The notes under the pieces were generated by a model that did no database searches, was not told the DNA's origin, and saw only the letters and a list, made by a program, of their open reading frames with translations. The translations under genes and the position numbers were made by a program. Source: Bacteroidales bacterium (lineage in GTDB: Bacteria > Bacteroidota > Bacteroidia > Bacteroidales > UBA932). Taken from it: DNA of 59,695 bases. The stretch lies in contig JAFZGK010000018.1 of the NCBI GenBank assembly GCA_017555445.1, positions 1 through 59,695 on the forward strand. Reading direction: 5' to 3'. This document shows positions 7,674 to 18,972 of the stretch, piece by piece (position 1 is the stretch's first letter; each line of letters starts with the position of its first letter).

Positions 7674-8387
7674 TCAGATGGTCAACTCAAGATCAATTAC
7701 ATCCTCAGCCTGCTGTTCGATGCACCTTTCCTCCTTGCACATCATCACGCGTCCGGGATACTTTTCGAATATCTGTCTGTTGTGAGTCACCATGACGACA
7801 GCTGTGCCGTTTTCCTTGTTGATTCCGGTAAGGAGCTTCATGATGCCGTCAGCTGTCTCGTTGTCAAGATTTCCAGTAGGCTCATCAGCTATGATCACTT
7901 CAGGATCATTGAGAAGAGATCGCGCAATTGCGATTCTCTGCTGTTCTCCACCGGAAAGCTGATGAGGCATCTTATGAGCCTTGAGCTCCATGCCTACAGC
8001 TGTGAGTACAGACTTTATCTTCTCCCTCATTTCCTTTTCCGACTTCCATCCTGTAGCCTTGAGGACGAAGAGAAGATTATCCTCCACGCTTCTGTCCATA
8101 AGAAGCTGGAAATCCTGGAATACAACACCCATCTTTCTTCTCAGGTAAGGAATCTCCTTCTCCTTGATGCGTGCCAGGTTGTATCCGCACACGCTTCCTT
8201 CTCCCTTTCCCAGCGGGTTCTCTGCGATCATCGCCCTGATGATCGAAGTCTTGCCTGTTCCAACCTTTCCGACGATATATACGAAGTCACCGGCATATAC
8301 GTCCATGTCGAGTCCGTAAATTACCGTAGCCTCGCCATTTACAATGTCTGCGTTCCTGAACGAAATGAGTGGTTTCTTTTCTTCCAT
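7674..8387 (-). CDS. ftsE: Cell-division ABC ATPase FtsE
   Basis: A 237-residue ABC ATPase that, with FtsX, couples the divisome to periplasmic cell-wall hydrolases. Walker [10 protein letters not shown] (40-48), signature LSGGEQQR (144-151), Walker B VIIADEP (164-170) and the H-loop MVTHN are intact. The variant G-K-V-G-x-G-K in Walker A is characteristic of FtsE rather than LolD or MacB. No ftsX is adjacent, which is usual in Bacteroidota, where ftsX lies elsewhere. It is the first gene of a run with nth and the RluA-like gene. A -7-like TATATTTG lies at 8415-8422 (minus strand). Confidence 0.9.
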   Translation of the reverse strand: MEEKKPLISFRNADIVNGEATVIYGLDMDVYAGDFVYIVGKVGTGKTSIIRAMIAENPLGKGEGSVCGYNLARIKEKEIPYLRRKMGVVFQDFQLLMDRSVEDNLLFVLKATGWKSEKEMREKIKSVLTAVGMELKAHKMPHQLSGGEQQRIAIARSLLNDPEVIIADEPTGNLDNETADGIMKLLTGINKENGTAVVMVTHNRQIFEKYPGRVMMCKEERCIEQQAEDVIDLELTI

Positions 8388-8474
8388 AAGTCTAAATTAA
8401 AGGCTTCAAACATACAAATATAGTATAAAAATGACTAAATTTGTAAATTATTTTGTTTGAAAAACTGAAAGGAA

Positions 8475-11400
8475 ATGAGATTGAATATATTATCGGTGCT
8501 TGTCATGGTCGCAGCTCTTCTGAACGGTCTTCAGATCAATGCTCAGGAGGTTGTTTCTGAAGGATTTGATAGGCCTCATGCAAAAGAATTCAGGGAAGCT
8601 CTGAGACTCCATGACTATGGAATGTACAGCAGCTCGAGACAGGCCTTTGACGAGCTTGCTCGTAAGACCGGCTCAGTGGATCCTGAGGGATATGCTGTCC
8701 TCAACTCAGTGAAGATGAATGTTCCTGGCTATGTGCGTGACATGGACTCTTTCTTTGAAAAGAATCCGCATTCCGTACTGGTGCCAAAGATAAGATATGT
8801 ACATGCCTTGAATCTGTTTGACTCACAGCAGTATAAGGCTGCTTTGGAACAGCTCTCCCTGCTACGCCCGTCTGCTCTATACAAGAGTCAGAAGCCTGAA
8901 TTCCATTTCAAGAAAGGATATGCTTCACTTGAAACGGGTGATATGGAAGCGGCAATGGCTGATTTCAATGAGGTTGTCGATATGCGCTTTTCTGATTATA
9001 CAGGTCCGGCGAAATACGCGATAGGTTACATCAACTATGAGCTTAAGGATTTCAAGGAGGCGCTCAAGTGGTTCGAAGAATCAAAGAAGGACGGCCGTTT
9101 CAGCGAGATGTCCAGCTTCTATATCATGGAGTGCCGATTCATGTTGGGAGATCACAGATATGTGACAGAGAATGGAGATAAGGTCTATGAGCAGGTTTCT
9201 GATGAGAGGAAGCCTCTTATGGCGAGAATCATCTCTGAATCATGGCTTGTGCTCGGCAATGCAGAAAAGGCACGCAAATATCTGGACCTGAATACTGTGT
9301 CAGGTGGACAGCCAAGGGGACGTGCCGACTGGTTCTATCGCGGATCAGTACTTTATGCTGTAAAGGATTACAAGGCGGCGATCGAGAATTTCGAGATGAT
9401 GGGTGAACGCAATGACTCTATCGGACAGGTTGCAAGCTATCACCTCGGATATAGCTATATCCAGACAAAGAACAAAGTGGCTGCTCTTGAAGCATTCAGG
9501 TCTGCATCAAGACTTTATTATGATAGTGATATTGCCGAGGATGCGTTCTTCAATTATGCAAAGCTCGCGTTTGACCTCAATAATGACACTTCTGTTTTCT
9601 CTGACTATCTGAGAAAGTATTCGGATCTTGAGAAGGGTGACAGAATATATAGCTATATAGCTGTTGCTGCACTTCATAACAGAGATTATGAAGGTGCCGT
9701 TGATGCCTACGGAGAGATTGATGAGCTGGATGATGATATGAGGGGTAACTATATGAAAGCCAATTATCTGCGTGCTCATCAGCTTATTTCTAACGGATCA
9801 TATAGAAAGGCTATCCCTTGCCTGAAGATTGCCGCTTACTATTCTGAAAGAGGCAGTCGTTTCAATCAGCTTGCCCGTTACTGGCTCGCGGAGTCATATT
9901 ACAGGAATGACCAGTATGCCGAGGCACGCGATACGTATATGGACCTCTATAATGTATCTGCCCTTCATGGCAGTCCGGAGTCATATCTGATCACATATAA
10001 TATCGCCTACACCTACTACAAGGAAGGAAAGTATGATTCGGCGAGAAAATGGTTCTCAGAGTATCTGACAGAGTCTTCCGTGAGGTATAGGAAGGATGCT
10101 CTTGAAAGGAAGGCCGACTGTCATTTCATTTCAAAGGATTACAAGGGAGCTGCTGCCGCATACGACATTGTCCTTAAGGAATATTATAATGTCAACGATA
10201 TATATCCTTATTATCAGGCTGCGATTTCATACGGTCTTGAAGGTGACTCCAGGAAGAAGATAGACCTTCTCACCCGTGTCATGGATGCAAGTCCCGAGAT
10301 GCAGTTCTATCCTGAGGCACTTTTCGAGCTTGGACGCTCGTATGCTGTCAGAGAGGACGATGACAATGCCTTCACATGTTTCCGTAAACTTGCTGATACT
10401 GTCAAGGACAGTACTTTCGTGGCTAAGGCATATATTGAAATGGGTTCGCTTTCAAGGAATCAGTCCCAGTATAACGAAGCATTGGGCTACTATAAGAAGG
10501 TGGTAGAGGAGATGCCTCTTTCCGGCTATGCGGAAGATGCTCTTCTTGCTATCGAGTCCATATATCAGACAAGAAATGAACCGGAAGAATATCTGGCATA
10601 TATCGAGACCATCGGCAAGGGTGCCACCAAGACTGCTGATGAAAAAGAGACCATGATATTCAATGCTGCCGAGCAGATATTCCTCTCAGAGAACTATCAG
10701 AAGGCTTTGGTTTCGCTCCAGTCTTACGAAGAGAAATACCCTGACGGACAATATGTCTACAAGGCTGATTTCTATATTGCGGAGTCATACAAGAGCCTGG
10801 GAAAGTATGAGCAGGCATGCGACAGCTACAGGAAGGTGATTTCTGACGGTCAGGGTTCTTTCGTCGAACTCTCGATGCTGAACTTTGCCAATCTGTCTTA
10901 CCGTCTTGAACGATGGGACGATGCATTCGGGGGATATACTTCGCTTTATAACTCAGCACAGCTCGAGAATAATACTTATGTGGCTCTTACCGGAATGATG
11001 CGTTCTGCATTCAAGGGACACGAGTGGTCGCAGGCTCTCGTCAATGCGGAAAGGGTTATGAACGATATCCGTTCGGACGATTCGGTGAAGATAGAGGCGG
11101 AATATATCAAAGCAAAGTCGTATCTTGCTACAAGCCGTAGAAATGAGGCCTTCTCGCTTCTTGAAAAGCTTTCAAAGGACGTGAATACTTCTTACGGTGC
11201 CGAGGCTGCATATATGATCATTCTTGACAGTTATGACAAGGGTGAGTTCGAGGATGTCGAGACAAAAGTATATGCCTTTGCCGATGCAGGATCAAGCCAG
11301 ACTTATTGGCTTGCCAAGAGTTTTATAGTCTTGGGTGATTCCTTTGTGGAGAGGGGAGACAACGACCAGGCCAAGGCTACATTTGAAAGTGTACGCGACG

Positions 11401-11516
11401 GATATAGTGCTGATGGTGAGGCTGATGATGTGGCTGATAATGTGGCGATGAGACTGAAGAAGCTTGATGAACTTATGAATGAACAGACAAATCAGAATGC
11501 AGATGAGACTCTATAG
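8475..11516 (+). CDS. Large periplasmic tetratricopeptide-repeat protein
   Basis: A 1013-residue protein with an N-terminal signal peptide (hydrophobic core 5-20, cleavage probable at N-A-Q around residue 24) and no lipobox Cys. The remainder is almost entirely TPR-like helix pairs with repeated signatures such as YKAALEQL, FKEALKWFEE, YKAAIENFE, YEGAVDAYGE, YKGAAAAYD, YNEALGYYKK and YEQACDSYRK. I estimate more than 20 repeats. The C-terminus is acidic and Asn/Gln rich. It overlaps the following outer-membrane barrel gene by about 14 bp, so the two are probably co-translated and work together at the outer membrane. TPR plus barrel pairs are known from polysaccharide export and outer-membrane assembly, but the sequence does not show which role applies here. 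A -7-like TAAATTTG lies at 8436-8443. Confidence 0.85.
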   Translation: MRLNILSVLVMVAALLNGLQINAQEVVSEGFDRPHAKEFREALRLHDYGMYSSSRQAFDELARKTGSVDPEGYAVLNSVKMNVPGYVRDMDSFFEKNPHSVLVPKIRYVHALNLFDSQQYKAALEQLSLLRPSALYKSQKPEFHFKKGYASLETGDMEAAMADFNEVVDMRFSDYTGPAKYAIGYINYELKDFKEALKWFEESKKDGRFSEMSSFYIMECRFMLGDHRYVTENGDKVYEQVSDERKPLMARIISESWLVLGNAEKARKYLDLNTVSGGQPRGRADWFYRGSVLYAVKDYKAAIENFEMMGERNDSIGQVASYHLGYSYIQTKNKVAALEAFRSASRLYYDSDIAEDAFFNYAKLAFDLNNDTSVFSDYLRKYSDLEKGDRIYSYIAVAALHNRDYEGAVDAYGEIDELDDDMRGNYMKANYLRAHQLISNGSYRKAIPCLKIAAYYSERGSRFNQLARYWLAESYYRNDQYAEARDTYMDLYNVSALHGSPESYLITYNIAYTYYKEGKYDSARKWFSEYLTESSVRYRKDALERKADCHFISKDYKGAAAAYDIVLKEYYNVNDIYPYYQAAISYGLEGDSRKKIDLLTRVMDASPEMQFYPEALFELGRSYAVREDDDNAFTCFRKLADTVKDSTFVAKAYIEMGSLSRNQSQYNEALGYYKKVVEEMPLSGYAEDALLAIESIYQTRNEPEEYLAYIETIGKGATKTADEKETMIFNAAEQIFLSENYQKALVSLQSYEEKYPDGQYVYKADFYIAESYKSLGKYEQACDSYRKVISDGQGSFVELSMLNFANLSYRLERWDDAFGGYTSLYNSAQLENNTYVALTGMMRSAFKGHEWSQALVNAERVMNDIRSDDSVKIEAEYIKAKSYLATSRRNEAFSLLEKLSKDVNTSYGAEAAYMIILDSYDKGEFEDVETKVYAFADAGSSQTYWLAKSFIVLGDSFVERGDNDQAKATFESVRDGYSADGEADDVADNVAMRLKKLDELMNEQTNQNADETL

Positions 11517-13275
11517 AAACATATTCTTGACAATAGCGGCAGCTGCCGCATTCGTGCAGTCATTGCATGCTCAGAACCTGGACCCGACGGTCGAGGTCAA
11601 CAGGGCATATGAAGGAAAACTCATGGAGGTGCATAAGCCGGTGCTTGATATGGAGGTTCCGGATACTGTCATGCGTTTCGATCTGGACTTCGATTATTCT
11701 GTCTTTGAAAGTCCATACAAGGGTTCGTATGAATTCAATCCCTATCTTCTTTCCATGAAGCCAGGAAGTTCCGGTGACAGTTCGCATAAGTTCTACTTGA
11801 GGGCAGGAGCCGGATATCAGTTTCATCCACAGCTTGATCTTGTATGGTCTCCCAAGATAGGAAAAGGCTTCAAGATGGATGTCTATGCGAATCATCGCTC
11901 TTTTGTGGGAGAATATTGGAATCAGACAGGCAGAAAGGGAGCAAAGGATGTCATGATTCTTGACAGGCTGCCAAAGTCTGATGCAGACAGGTCCTGGAAA
12001 GGTCATGATGTGATGAACAAGGCCGGATTTGATGCCCGACATGACTGGAAGAAGGGTCTGTTTACCTTTGGTGCAGATTATTTCGGTATTATCAGAAAAA
12101 ACATGCTCCACCCTGTGGAATCCTATAATGCCGTTGATGCGTTTATAGGTCTGGCCAACAAGAAAGAGCTGGAGGATTCGTTTCATTATGATTTCAGACT
12201 CGACTACCGTTATGGAACTGATCGATATAATGTCCAGAGCTATCATCGTATGAATGAACATATTGCGGGTTTGAAAGGATCCTTCGGACCTGTGATCAAG
12301 GATAACCATAAGGTGCTTTTCGATCTTGGAATCGAGTCTGCTTTCTATCGTGACGGAGCTGACGCTACCTTTGGAGGACAGGCTTACCTGCTCCCTCATT
12401 ATATTCTTGAGAAGGGACCTTTCATGCTCGATCTTGGCGTAAGGATGGCAGTTCTGCTCCATAAGGAGAATTATGATTCGAATTATACGAACAAGGGGCA
12501 GTTCATCTATCCGAATGTGAGGATGCATTTTGCCTTGTTGCCGAATGCGATGAGATTTTATATCCATGCTGGCGGCGGAAACAAGATGAATACATATTCT
12601 TCGCTTGTTTCTGCAAATCATCACATCAGTCCTAGATATCATACGGTGTCAAATGATGAGCCGCTGCTTGACTATACGGTCGAGAGAGTATCGCTTGTCA
12701 GCGGATTTGAGGGCAGGATATCATCACGCTTCAGCTATAATCTGAGGGCAGGATATGTATATTATGACAGGAATATTGTAGATGTGCTCAAGATATCCGA
12801 AGCACCATACAGTTCTTCTGCCTATATCGGGTATGGCTCGTATGAAAAATGGTTCGCCGGTCTCGACTGGTGCCTTGACATGGAGGGATTCAGGTTTGAC
12901 GGCTCTGTGGTTTATGGAAATTCATGGGGAAAAGGTCTGGAAACTGCAGGATTCATCAGGCCTGCAGATTTTCAGGGAAACATTGCTGCAGAGTATAACT
13001 GGAAGCGAAGAATCTTTTTGGGAGCGGATTGTGAGTTCGTATCTGCAAGAAAAGGAAATGCATACATTTTTGAACAGGAGTATGCACCTGAATATCTGAC
13101 GCAGGCAAAGGTTCCCGGTTATGCGGATCTCGGTCTTTATGCTGAATATGTCACAAGCCGCAGCCTTGCTTTCTGGGTGCGTGGAGGAAACCTTCTGAAC
13201 ATGACTGTCCAGCGCAATCTGATGTATGCGGAAAAGGGACCGTACTTCACTGTGGGAATCTGTCTGAACCTGTAA
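11503..13275 (+). CDS. Outer-membrane beta-barrel protein, TonB-receptor-like without plug
   Basis: About 590 residues. The start at 11503 (MRLYRNIF) gives a clean signal peptide ending H-A-Q; in-frame ATGs at 11479 and 11497 are alternatives. The mature protein alternates hydrophobic and polar residues with many aromatic-rich strands (for example FYLRAGAGYQF, YNLRAGYVYYD, FAGLDWCLD), and the C-terminus FWVRGGNLLN...YFTVGICLNL resembles the last strands of TonB-dependent receptors. No TonB box or plug domain is visible: after about 60 residues the barrel begins. The gene overlaps the TPR gene and ends at a terminator before gyrB. Transport substrate is unknown. It could be a porin-like partner of the TPR protein or a plugless receptor. 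Confidence 0.8.
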   Translation: MRLYRNIFLTIAAAAAFVQSLHAQNLDPTVEVNRAYEGKLMEVHKPVLDMEVPDTVMRFDLDFDYSVFESPYKGSYEFNPYLLSMKPGSSGDSSHKFYLRAGAGYQFHPQLDLVWSPKIGKGFKMDVYANHRSFVGEYWNQTGRKGAKDVMILDRLPKSDADRSWKGHDVMNKAGFDARHDWKKGLFTFGADYFGIIRKNMLHPVESYNAVDAFIGLANKKELEDSFHYDFRLDYRYGTDRYNVQSYHRMNEHIAGLKGSFGPVIKDNHKVLFDLGIESAFYRDGADATFGGQAYLLPHYILEKGPFMLDLGVRMAVLLHKENYDSNYTNKGQFIYPNVRMHFALLPNAMRFYIHAGGGNKMNTYSSLVSANHHISPRYHTVSNDEPLLDYTVERVSLVSGFEGRISSRFSYNLRAGYVYYDRNIVDVLKISEAPYSSSAYIGYGSYEKWFAGLDWCLDMEGFRFDGSVVYGNSWGKGLETAGFIRPADFQGNIAAEYNWKRRIFLGADCEFVSARKGNAYIFEQEYAPEYLTQAKVPGYADLGLYAEYVTSRSLAFWVRGGNLLNMTVQRNLMYAEKGPYFTVGICLNL

Positions 13276-13300
13276 AATTGAATCAATTACAGACTGAAAA

Positions 13301-13349
13301 AAGAAGCTGCTTGAAGTGTAAAAATTTAAGCAGCTTCTTGCTGTTTTTT
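13301..13349 (+). terminator. Terminator after the barrel gene
   Basis: Perfect 12-bp inverted repeat AAGAAGCTGCTT (13301-13312) / AAGCAGCTTCTT (13328-13339) with a 15-nt loop, followed after GCTG by six Ts. Good intrinsic terminator separating the TPR/barrel pair from gyrB. Confidence 0.75.
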
Positions 13350-13433
13350 CGCTGATTTATGCAATATTTTTACTATATTTGTCCGTTTATTTGTCGCGTT
13401 AAATGCGATGATGAAATTGACAATAAAAAGTAA

Positions 13434-15434
<2,001 letters not shown>

Positions 15435-15467
15435 CAATGCCGCATTCCGGCAGTCAAGGACGATTGA

Positions 15468-17516
15468 ATGGAAAAGATAAATCTTCCGCGCGGCTATAAG
15501 GTCTATCTTCCGCTGATAGGACTCTTCCTGTTACTGGTGTTCCTCCTTCCGAGGAACGCCAAGTTCAGTTATGACTACAGGAAGGGGTCGCCATGGATGT
15601 ATGAGACATTGATTTCTCAGTTTGACTTTCCTGTACTCAAGACCGAGTCCCAGCTGCAGCAGGAGCGCCTCCAGGCATGGTCTGAGGTGATTCCTTATTT
15701 CAGACTGGATCTTGAAGCTGTAAGCAATATTGACGAACGACTTTCAGAAAAGGATTTCGGTGAGTATCCTATGCTCAGGGGTGGAGTGGCAAATGCTTTG
15801 TCTGATGTGTATGCACATGGCATTGTATCTTTCTCCGGATTTGAAAATCTATCAGAAATTTTTGAGAAAGGTACGGGATATATCTATGTCCAGCAAGATA
15901 GAAAGGCTGTTAAACTACCTGTATCTGAGGTGTTTACTGTTGAGCAGGCCTCTGCATACATGCTGCAGTCGCTCAAGTCTGCATTCCCGGATATCGATGT
16001 CGATTCTGTATGGAGCAGGGCTGACCTGGCAGATCTCATAAAGCCCGACCTTATCTATGACCAGCAGATGACTCAGATCGTTCATGAGGAATACATTGAC
16101 AATATATCTCCGACTCAGGGTATTGTAAGGGCTGGACAGGAGATTGTTGCAAACGGTGAGGTTGTGACGACTGAAATCGAACAGCTTCTTGATTCATATA
16201 GAGCTGAGTTCAATGTAAGCATCGGATATGAAGCGCCATCAGTATACCAGTGGATATCCAATATACTCATCGCCTTCTCGCTTGTGCTGCTTCTCTTCCT
16301 GTCGATATATTACTGCAACTATACGATTTTCAACCACTTCAACAAGTATCTCTATCTGATACTCGTGTTTACTCTGGCAGCGGTAGCATCATGTCTTGTA
16401 CAGAGGACAGATCCGTCACTCTTCTATATGATGCCGTTCACGCTGATAGCACTTTATCTTCTTGCCTTCTTCAAGAGAAGAATGGTATTTGTGGTTTATC
16501 TGATTTCTCTTCTTCCTATGCTTCTGATGGCTCCGGAAGGTGTAGAGCTCTTCTTCATCTTCCTTGTTGCGGGAGGTGTGGGTATTCTTGTGTTCGGATT
16601 CTTCAACAAGGGATGGCTTCAGTTTGTGACTGCGCTCATAGTTTTTGTAGTCATGACTCTTGTATGGGGAGCATTCCGTCTGGCAGACGGACCTGAAAGC
16701 TTCAATGAATACAGGACAATCACCAAGATGGCTCTAGGAGCTTTCATGTCAGTTGCAGGTTACCCTCTCATCTATCTTTTTGAGAAGATCTTCAAACTCG
16801 TATCCAATTCGAAACTTGTAGATCTCAGCGATACAAGCAACAAGCTGCTCCGCGAGCTTGCAGACAAGGCTCCGGGTACGTTTCAGCATTCTCTTCAGGT
16901 AATGAATCTTGCAGATGCTGCAGCGAGAGCTATCGATGCAAATGTACTTCTTGTCAGGGCGGGTGCACTCTATCACGACATCGGAAAGATAGCTAATCCT
17001 CAGTGCTTTACTGAGAATGCTACACCGGGAGTGAACTATCATGCGGAACTTACCCTCAAGGAGAGCGCACAGGAAATCATACGCCATGTCTCTGACGGTC
17101 TTGCCCTTGCTGAAAAGCATGGACTCCCAGGTGTGGTACGTGACTTTATCAAGACACATCATGGAACAACCTCAACAGGATATTTCTACACAAAGTATCT
17201 CAATGATGGCGGAGATCCTGATGATGTGGCAGATTTCTTCTATGACGGAGAGAAGCCTGTTACAAAGGAACAGGTGATCCTGATGATATGTGATGCTGTC
17301 GAAGCAGCTTCTAGAAGTCTCAGTGACTATTCTCCTGAGCAGATTTCTGCTCTTGTAGACAGGATCATCGACGGAAAAGCTTCAGACGGTCAGCTGACAA
17401 ATTCGATCATTTCGCTCCATGAGCTCAATGTCGTGCGAGAAGAAGTGAAGACTTATCTGAAGCAGATGTATCACTCACGCATTTCTTACCCTAAGAGAAG
17501 GGGCAGCAGGAGGTAG
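15468..17516 (+). CDS. 7TM-HD phosphohydrolase, PgpH-type (predicted c-di-AMP phosphodiesterase)
   Basis: A 682-residue inner-membrane protein of the 7TMR-HD family. One N-terminal membrane helix (about 12-29) is followed by an extracytoplasmic 7TMR-HDED domain (about 30-260), a cluster of hydrophobic helices (about 263-440) and a cytoplasmic HD domain starting near residue 465. The metal-binding pattern is present: H474 in TFQHS, HD at about 503-504 in YHDIGK, then H-A-E-L, IRHVSD and KTHHGTT downstream. Characterised relatives (Listeria PgpH) degrade c-di-AMP. That activity here is inferred from architecture; no diadenylate cyclase gene is in the window. It probably shares a transcript with gyrB. 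Confidence 0.9.
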   Translation: MEKINLPRGYKVYLPLIGLFLLLVFLLPRNAKFSYDYRKGSPWMYETLISQFDFPVLKTESQLQQERLQAWSEVIPYFRLDLEAVSNIDERLSEKDFGEYPMLRGGVANALSDVYAHGIVSFSGFENLSEIFEKGTGYIYVQQDRKAVKLPVSEVFTVEQASAYMLQSLKSAFPDIDVDSVWSRADLADLIKPDLIYDQQMTQIVHEEYIDNISPTQGIVRAGQEIVANGEVVTTEIEQLLDSYRAEFNVSIGYEAPSVYQWISNILIAFSLVLLLFLSIYYCNYTIFNHFNKYLYLILVFTLAAVASCLVQRTDPSLFYMMPFTLIALYLLAFFKRRMVFVVYLISLLPMLLMAPEGVELFFIFLVAGGVGILVFGFFNKGWLQFVTALIVFVVMTLVWGAFRLADGPESFNEYRTITKMALGAFMSVAGYPLIYLFEKIFKLVSNSKLVDLSDTSNKLLRELADKAPGTFQHSLQVMNLADAAARAIDANVLLVRAGALYHDIGKIANPQCFTENATPGVNYHAELTLKESAQEIIRHVSDGLALAEKHGLPGVVRDFIKTHHGTTSTGYFYTKYLNDGGDPDDVADFFYDGEKPVTKEQVILMICDAVEAASRSLSDYSPEQISALVDRIIDGKASDGQLTNSIISLHELNVVREEVKTYLKQMYHSRISYPKRRGSRR

Positions 17517-17524
17517 GCCGGTAT

Positions 17525-17555
17525 TTTGAAATGTCCTGCATTTTTCTTACTTTTG
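17525..17555 (+). promoter_or_regulatory. Promoter of the tig-clp region
   Basis: TTTG (17525-17528), 19-nt spacer, TACTTTTG (17548-17555): full consensus match. Predicted leader of about 60 nt includes a GC-rich hairpin. Confidence 0.85.
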
Positions 17556-17569
17556 CGGACTTTTTGTGG

Positions 17570-17587
17570 GCGCGTGCGTGTACGCGC
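17570..17587 (+). promoter_or_regulatory. GC-rich hairpin in the tig 5' leader
   Basis: GCGCGT/ACGCGC 6-bp inverted repeat with a 6-nt loop (GCGTGT), about 35 nt before the tig start codon. It is the only strongly GC-rich spot in an AT-rich leader. It may stabilise the mRNA or expose the start site; the function is not shown. Confidence 0.4.
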
Positions 17588-17621
17588 GTAGAAACGTTGA
17601 AAAAGATTAAAATATTTAGAT

Positions 17622-18929
17622 ATGAAAATTGAACAGAACAGAATCGACGATCTCAATCTCGAACTTACCCTTTCTGTAGGAAAGGAGGATTATGCTGAAA
17701 GCAAAAAGAAGAGACTCAATGATTTCAGAAAGAAGGCTGAGATCAAGGGTTTCCGTAAGGGTATGGTGCCAATGTCTCTCGTAGAGAAGATGTATGGCCA
17801 GCAGGCTCTTGCAGATGCAGTGAACGATGTTATCTCAGAGTCACTTAACAACTTCATCGCAGAGAACAACCTTAAGGTGCTCGGTGAGCCGCTTCCAAGC
17901 GAGGACAATCCACAGAACGACTGGAACGACGGTAACGACTTCACTTTCAAGTTCGACATCGCTGAGAATCCAGAAGTAAACTTCGAGCTTTCAAAGGAGG
18001 ATGAGGTTGTATATTATACAATCACTGTAACTGAGGCTGCAAAGAAGGAGATGAAGCAGAACATGCTCCGTCAGTACGGCTCACTCGAGGAGGGTAAGAC
18101 TGCCAAGGCTGATGATTTCATCATCGTTGACTTCGAGCAGGGTGAGAACAAGGTAGAGGGTACATATGTAGCTATCCGCAACGTTGCTGAAGCTGTACGT
18201 CCTTCATTCGTTGGTGTAAAGGCAGGTGATGTTCTTGATGTAAACGTAAACGAGGCATTCGAGAACGAGACTGACCGTTCATCTATGCTTAAGGTGAAGA
18301 AGGATGAACTTGCAGCTCTTGAGCCAGTATGGAAGATGACAGTGAAGAACGTGAAGACTTTCGTTGACGCACCTCTTACTGAGGAGACTTTCGAGAAGAT
18401 CTTCGGTGTCAAGACTGAGGCTGAGTTCGATGCAAAGATCGAGGAGAGAATCCGCGCTGAGTATGCTCAGGAAGCTGATTTCCGTTTCTCTAAGGACGCA
18501 AAGGATTTCCTTGTCGAGAAGGCGAATGTTACAGTTGCTGAGAAGTTCCTCAAGAGATGGATCTATGTCATCAACGAGGGCAAGTTCACTATGGAGGACA
18601 TCGAGAAGGAGTGGGATCTCTTCATCGCTGACTACAAGTGGCAGATGGTTCGCAGCTACCTCATGAAGAAGTATGATGTAAAGATCGAGGAGGCTGATCT
18701 TCTTGCAAGCGCAAAGGGCTTTGCAGCTTACCAGTTTGCAATGTATGGAATGAACAACGTTCCAGATGAGCAGCTCGAGTCATTCGCTAAGAACATCCTT
18801 TCTCAGGAGGAGCAGGGCCGCAGAATTCTTGATCAGGTTGAGAATGAGAAGACAGTGGCTGCAGTACGTGAGGTCGTTTCTCTCAAGAAGAAGAAGATCT
18901 CAGTTGACAAGTTCCGCGAGTTGAAATAA
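17622..18929 (+). CDS. tig: Trigger factor (ribosome-associated chaperone)
   Basis: A 435-residue chaperone that binds nascent chains at the ribosome exit tunnel. The ribosome-binding signature GFRKGMVP lies at 43-50. A divergent peptidyl-prolyl isomerase-like middle domain (about 155-250) and a long helical C-terminal chaperone region follow; the length is normal. The middle domain lacks an obvious FKBP active-site pattern, common in Bacteroidota trigger factors. It has its own consensus promoter. The gene ends in a terminator hairpin that abuts clpP, matching the frequent tig-clpP-clpX order. Confidence 0.95.
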   Translation: MKIEQNRIDDLNLELTLSVGKEDYAESKKKRLNDFRKKAEIKGFRKGMVPMSLVEKMYGQQALADAVNDVISESLNNFIAENNLKVLGEPLPSEDNPQNDWNDGNDFTFKFDIAENPEVNFELSKEDEVVYYTITVTEAAKKEMKQNMLRQYGSLEEGKTAKADDFIIVDFEQGENKVEGTYVAIRNVAEAVRPSFVGVKAGDVLDVNVNEAFENETDRSSMLKVKKDELAALEPVWKMTVKNVKTFVDAPLTEETFEKIFGVKTEAEFDAKIEERIRAEYAQEADFRFSKDAKDFLVEKANVTVAEKFLKRWIYVINEGKFTMEDIEKEWDLFIADYKWQMVRSYLMKKYDVKIEEADLLASAKGFAAYQFAMYGMNNVPDEQLESFAKNILSQEEQGRRILDQVENEKTVAAVREVVSLKKKKISVDKFRELK

Positions 18930-18940
18930 TTTGATATCAC

Positions 18941-18968
18941 GGGTCGGCTCGCAAGCCGACCCTTTTTT
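18941..18968 (+). terminator. Terminator/attenuator hairpin between tig and clpP
   Basis: GGGTCGGCT/AGCCGACCC, a 9-bp perfect stem with a 4-nt loop, then TTTTTT. It ends only 4 nt before the clpP start codon, so it could act as a partial terminator that reduces clpPX expression relative to tig. Confidence 0.85.
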
Positions 18969-18972
18969 ATAT

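Noticed and set aside
8475..11516. Tandem DNA repeats in the TPR gene
   Set aside because: The repeats are at protein level and strongly diverged; I see no near-identical DNA units.
11560..12642. Open frame of 360 codons on the minus strand inside the barrel gene
   Set aside because: It lies wholly antisense to a gene with signal peptide and barrel pattern, has unnatural composition rich in Ile, His and Met, and no family signature. Shadow of codon bias.
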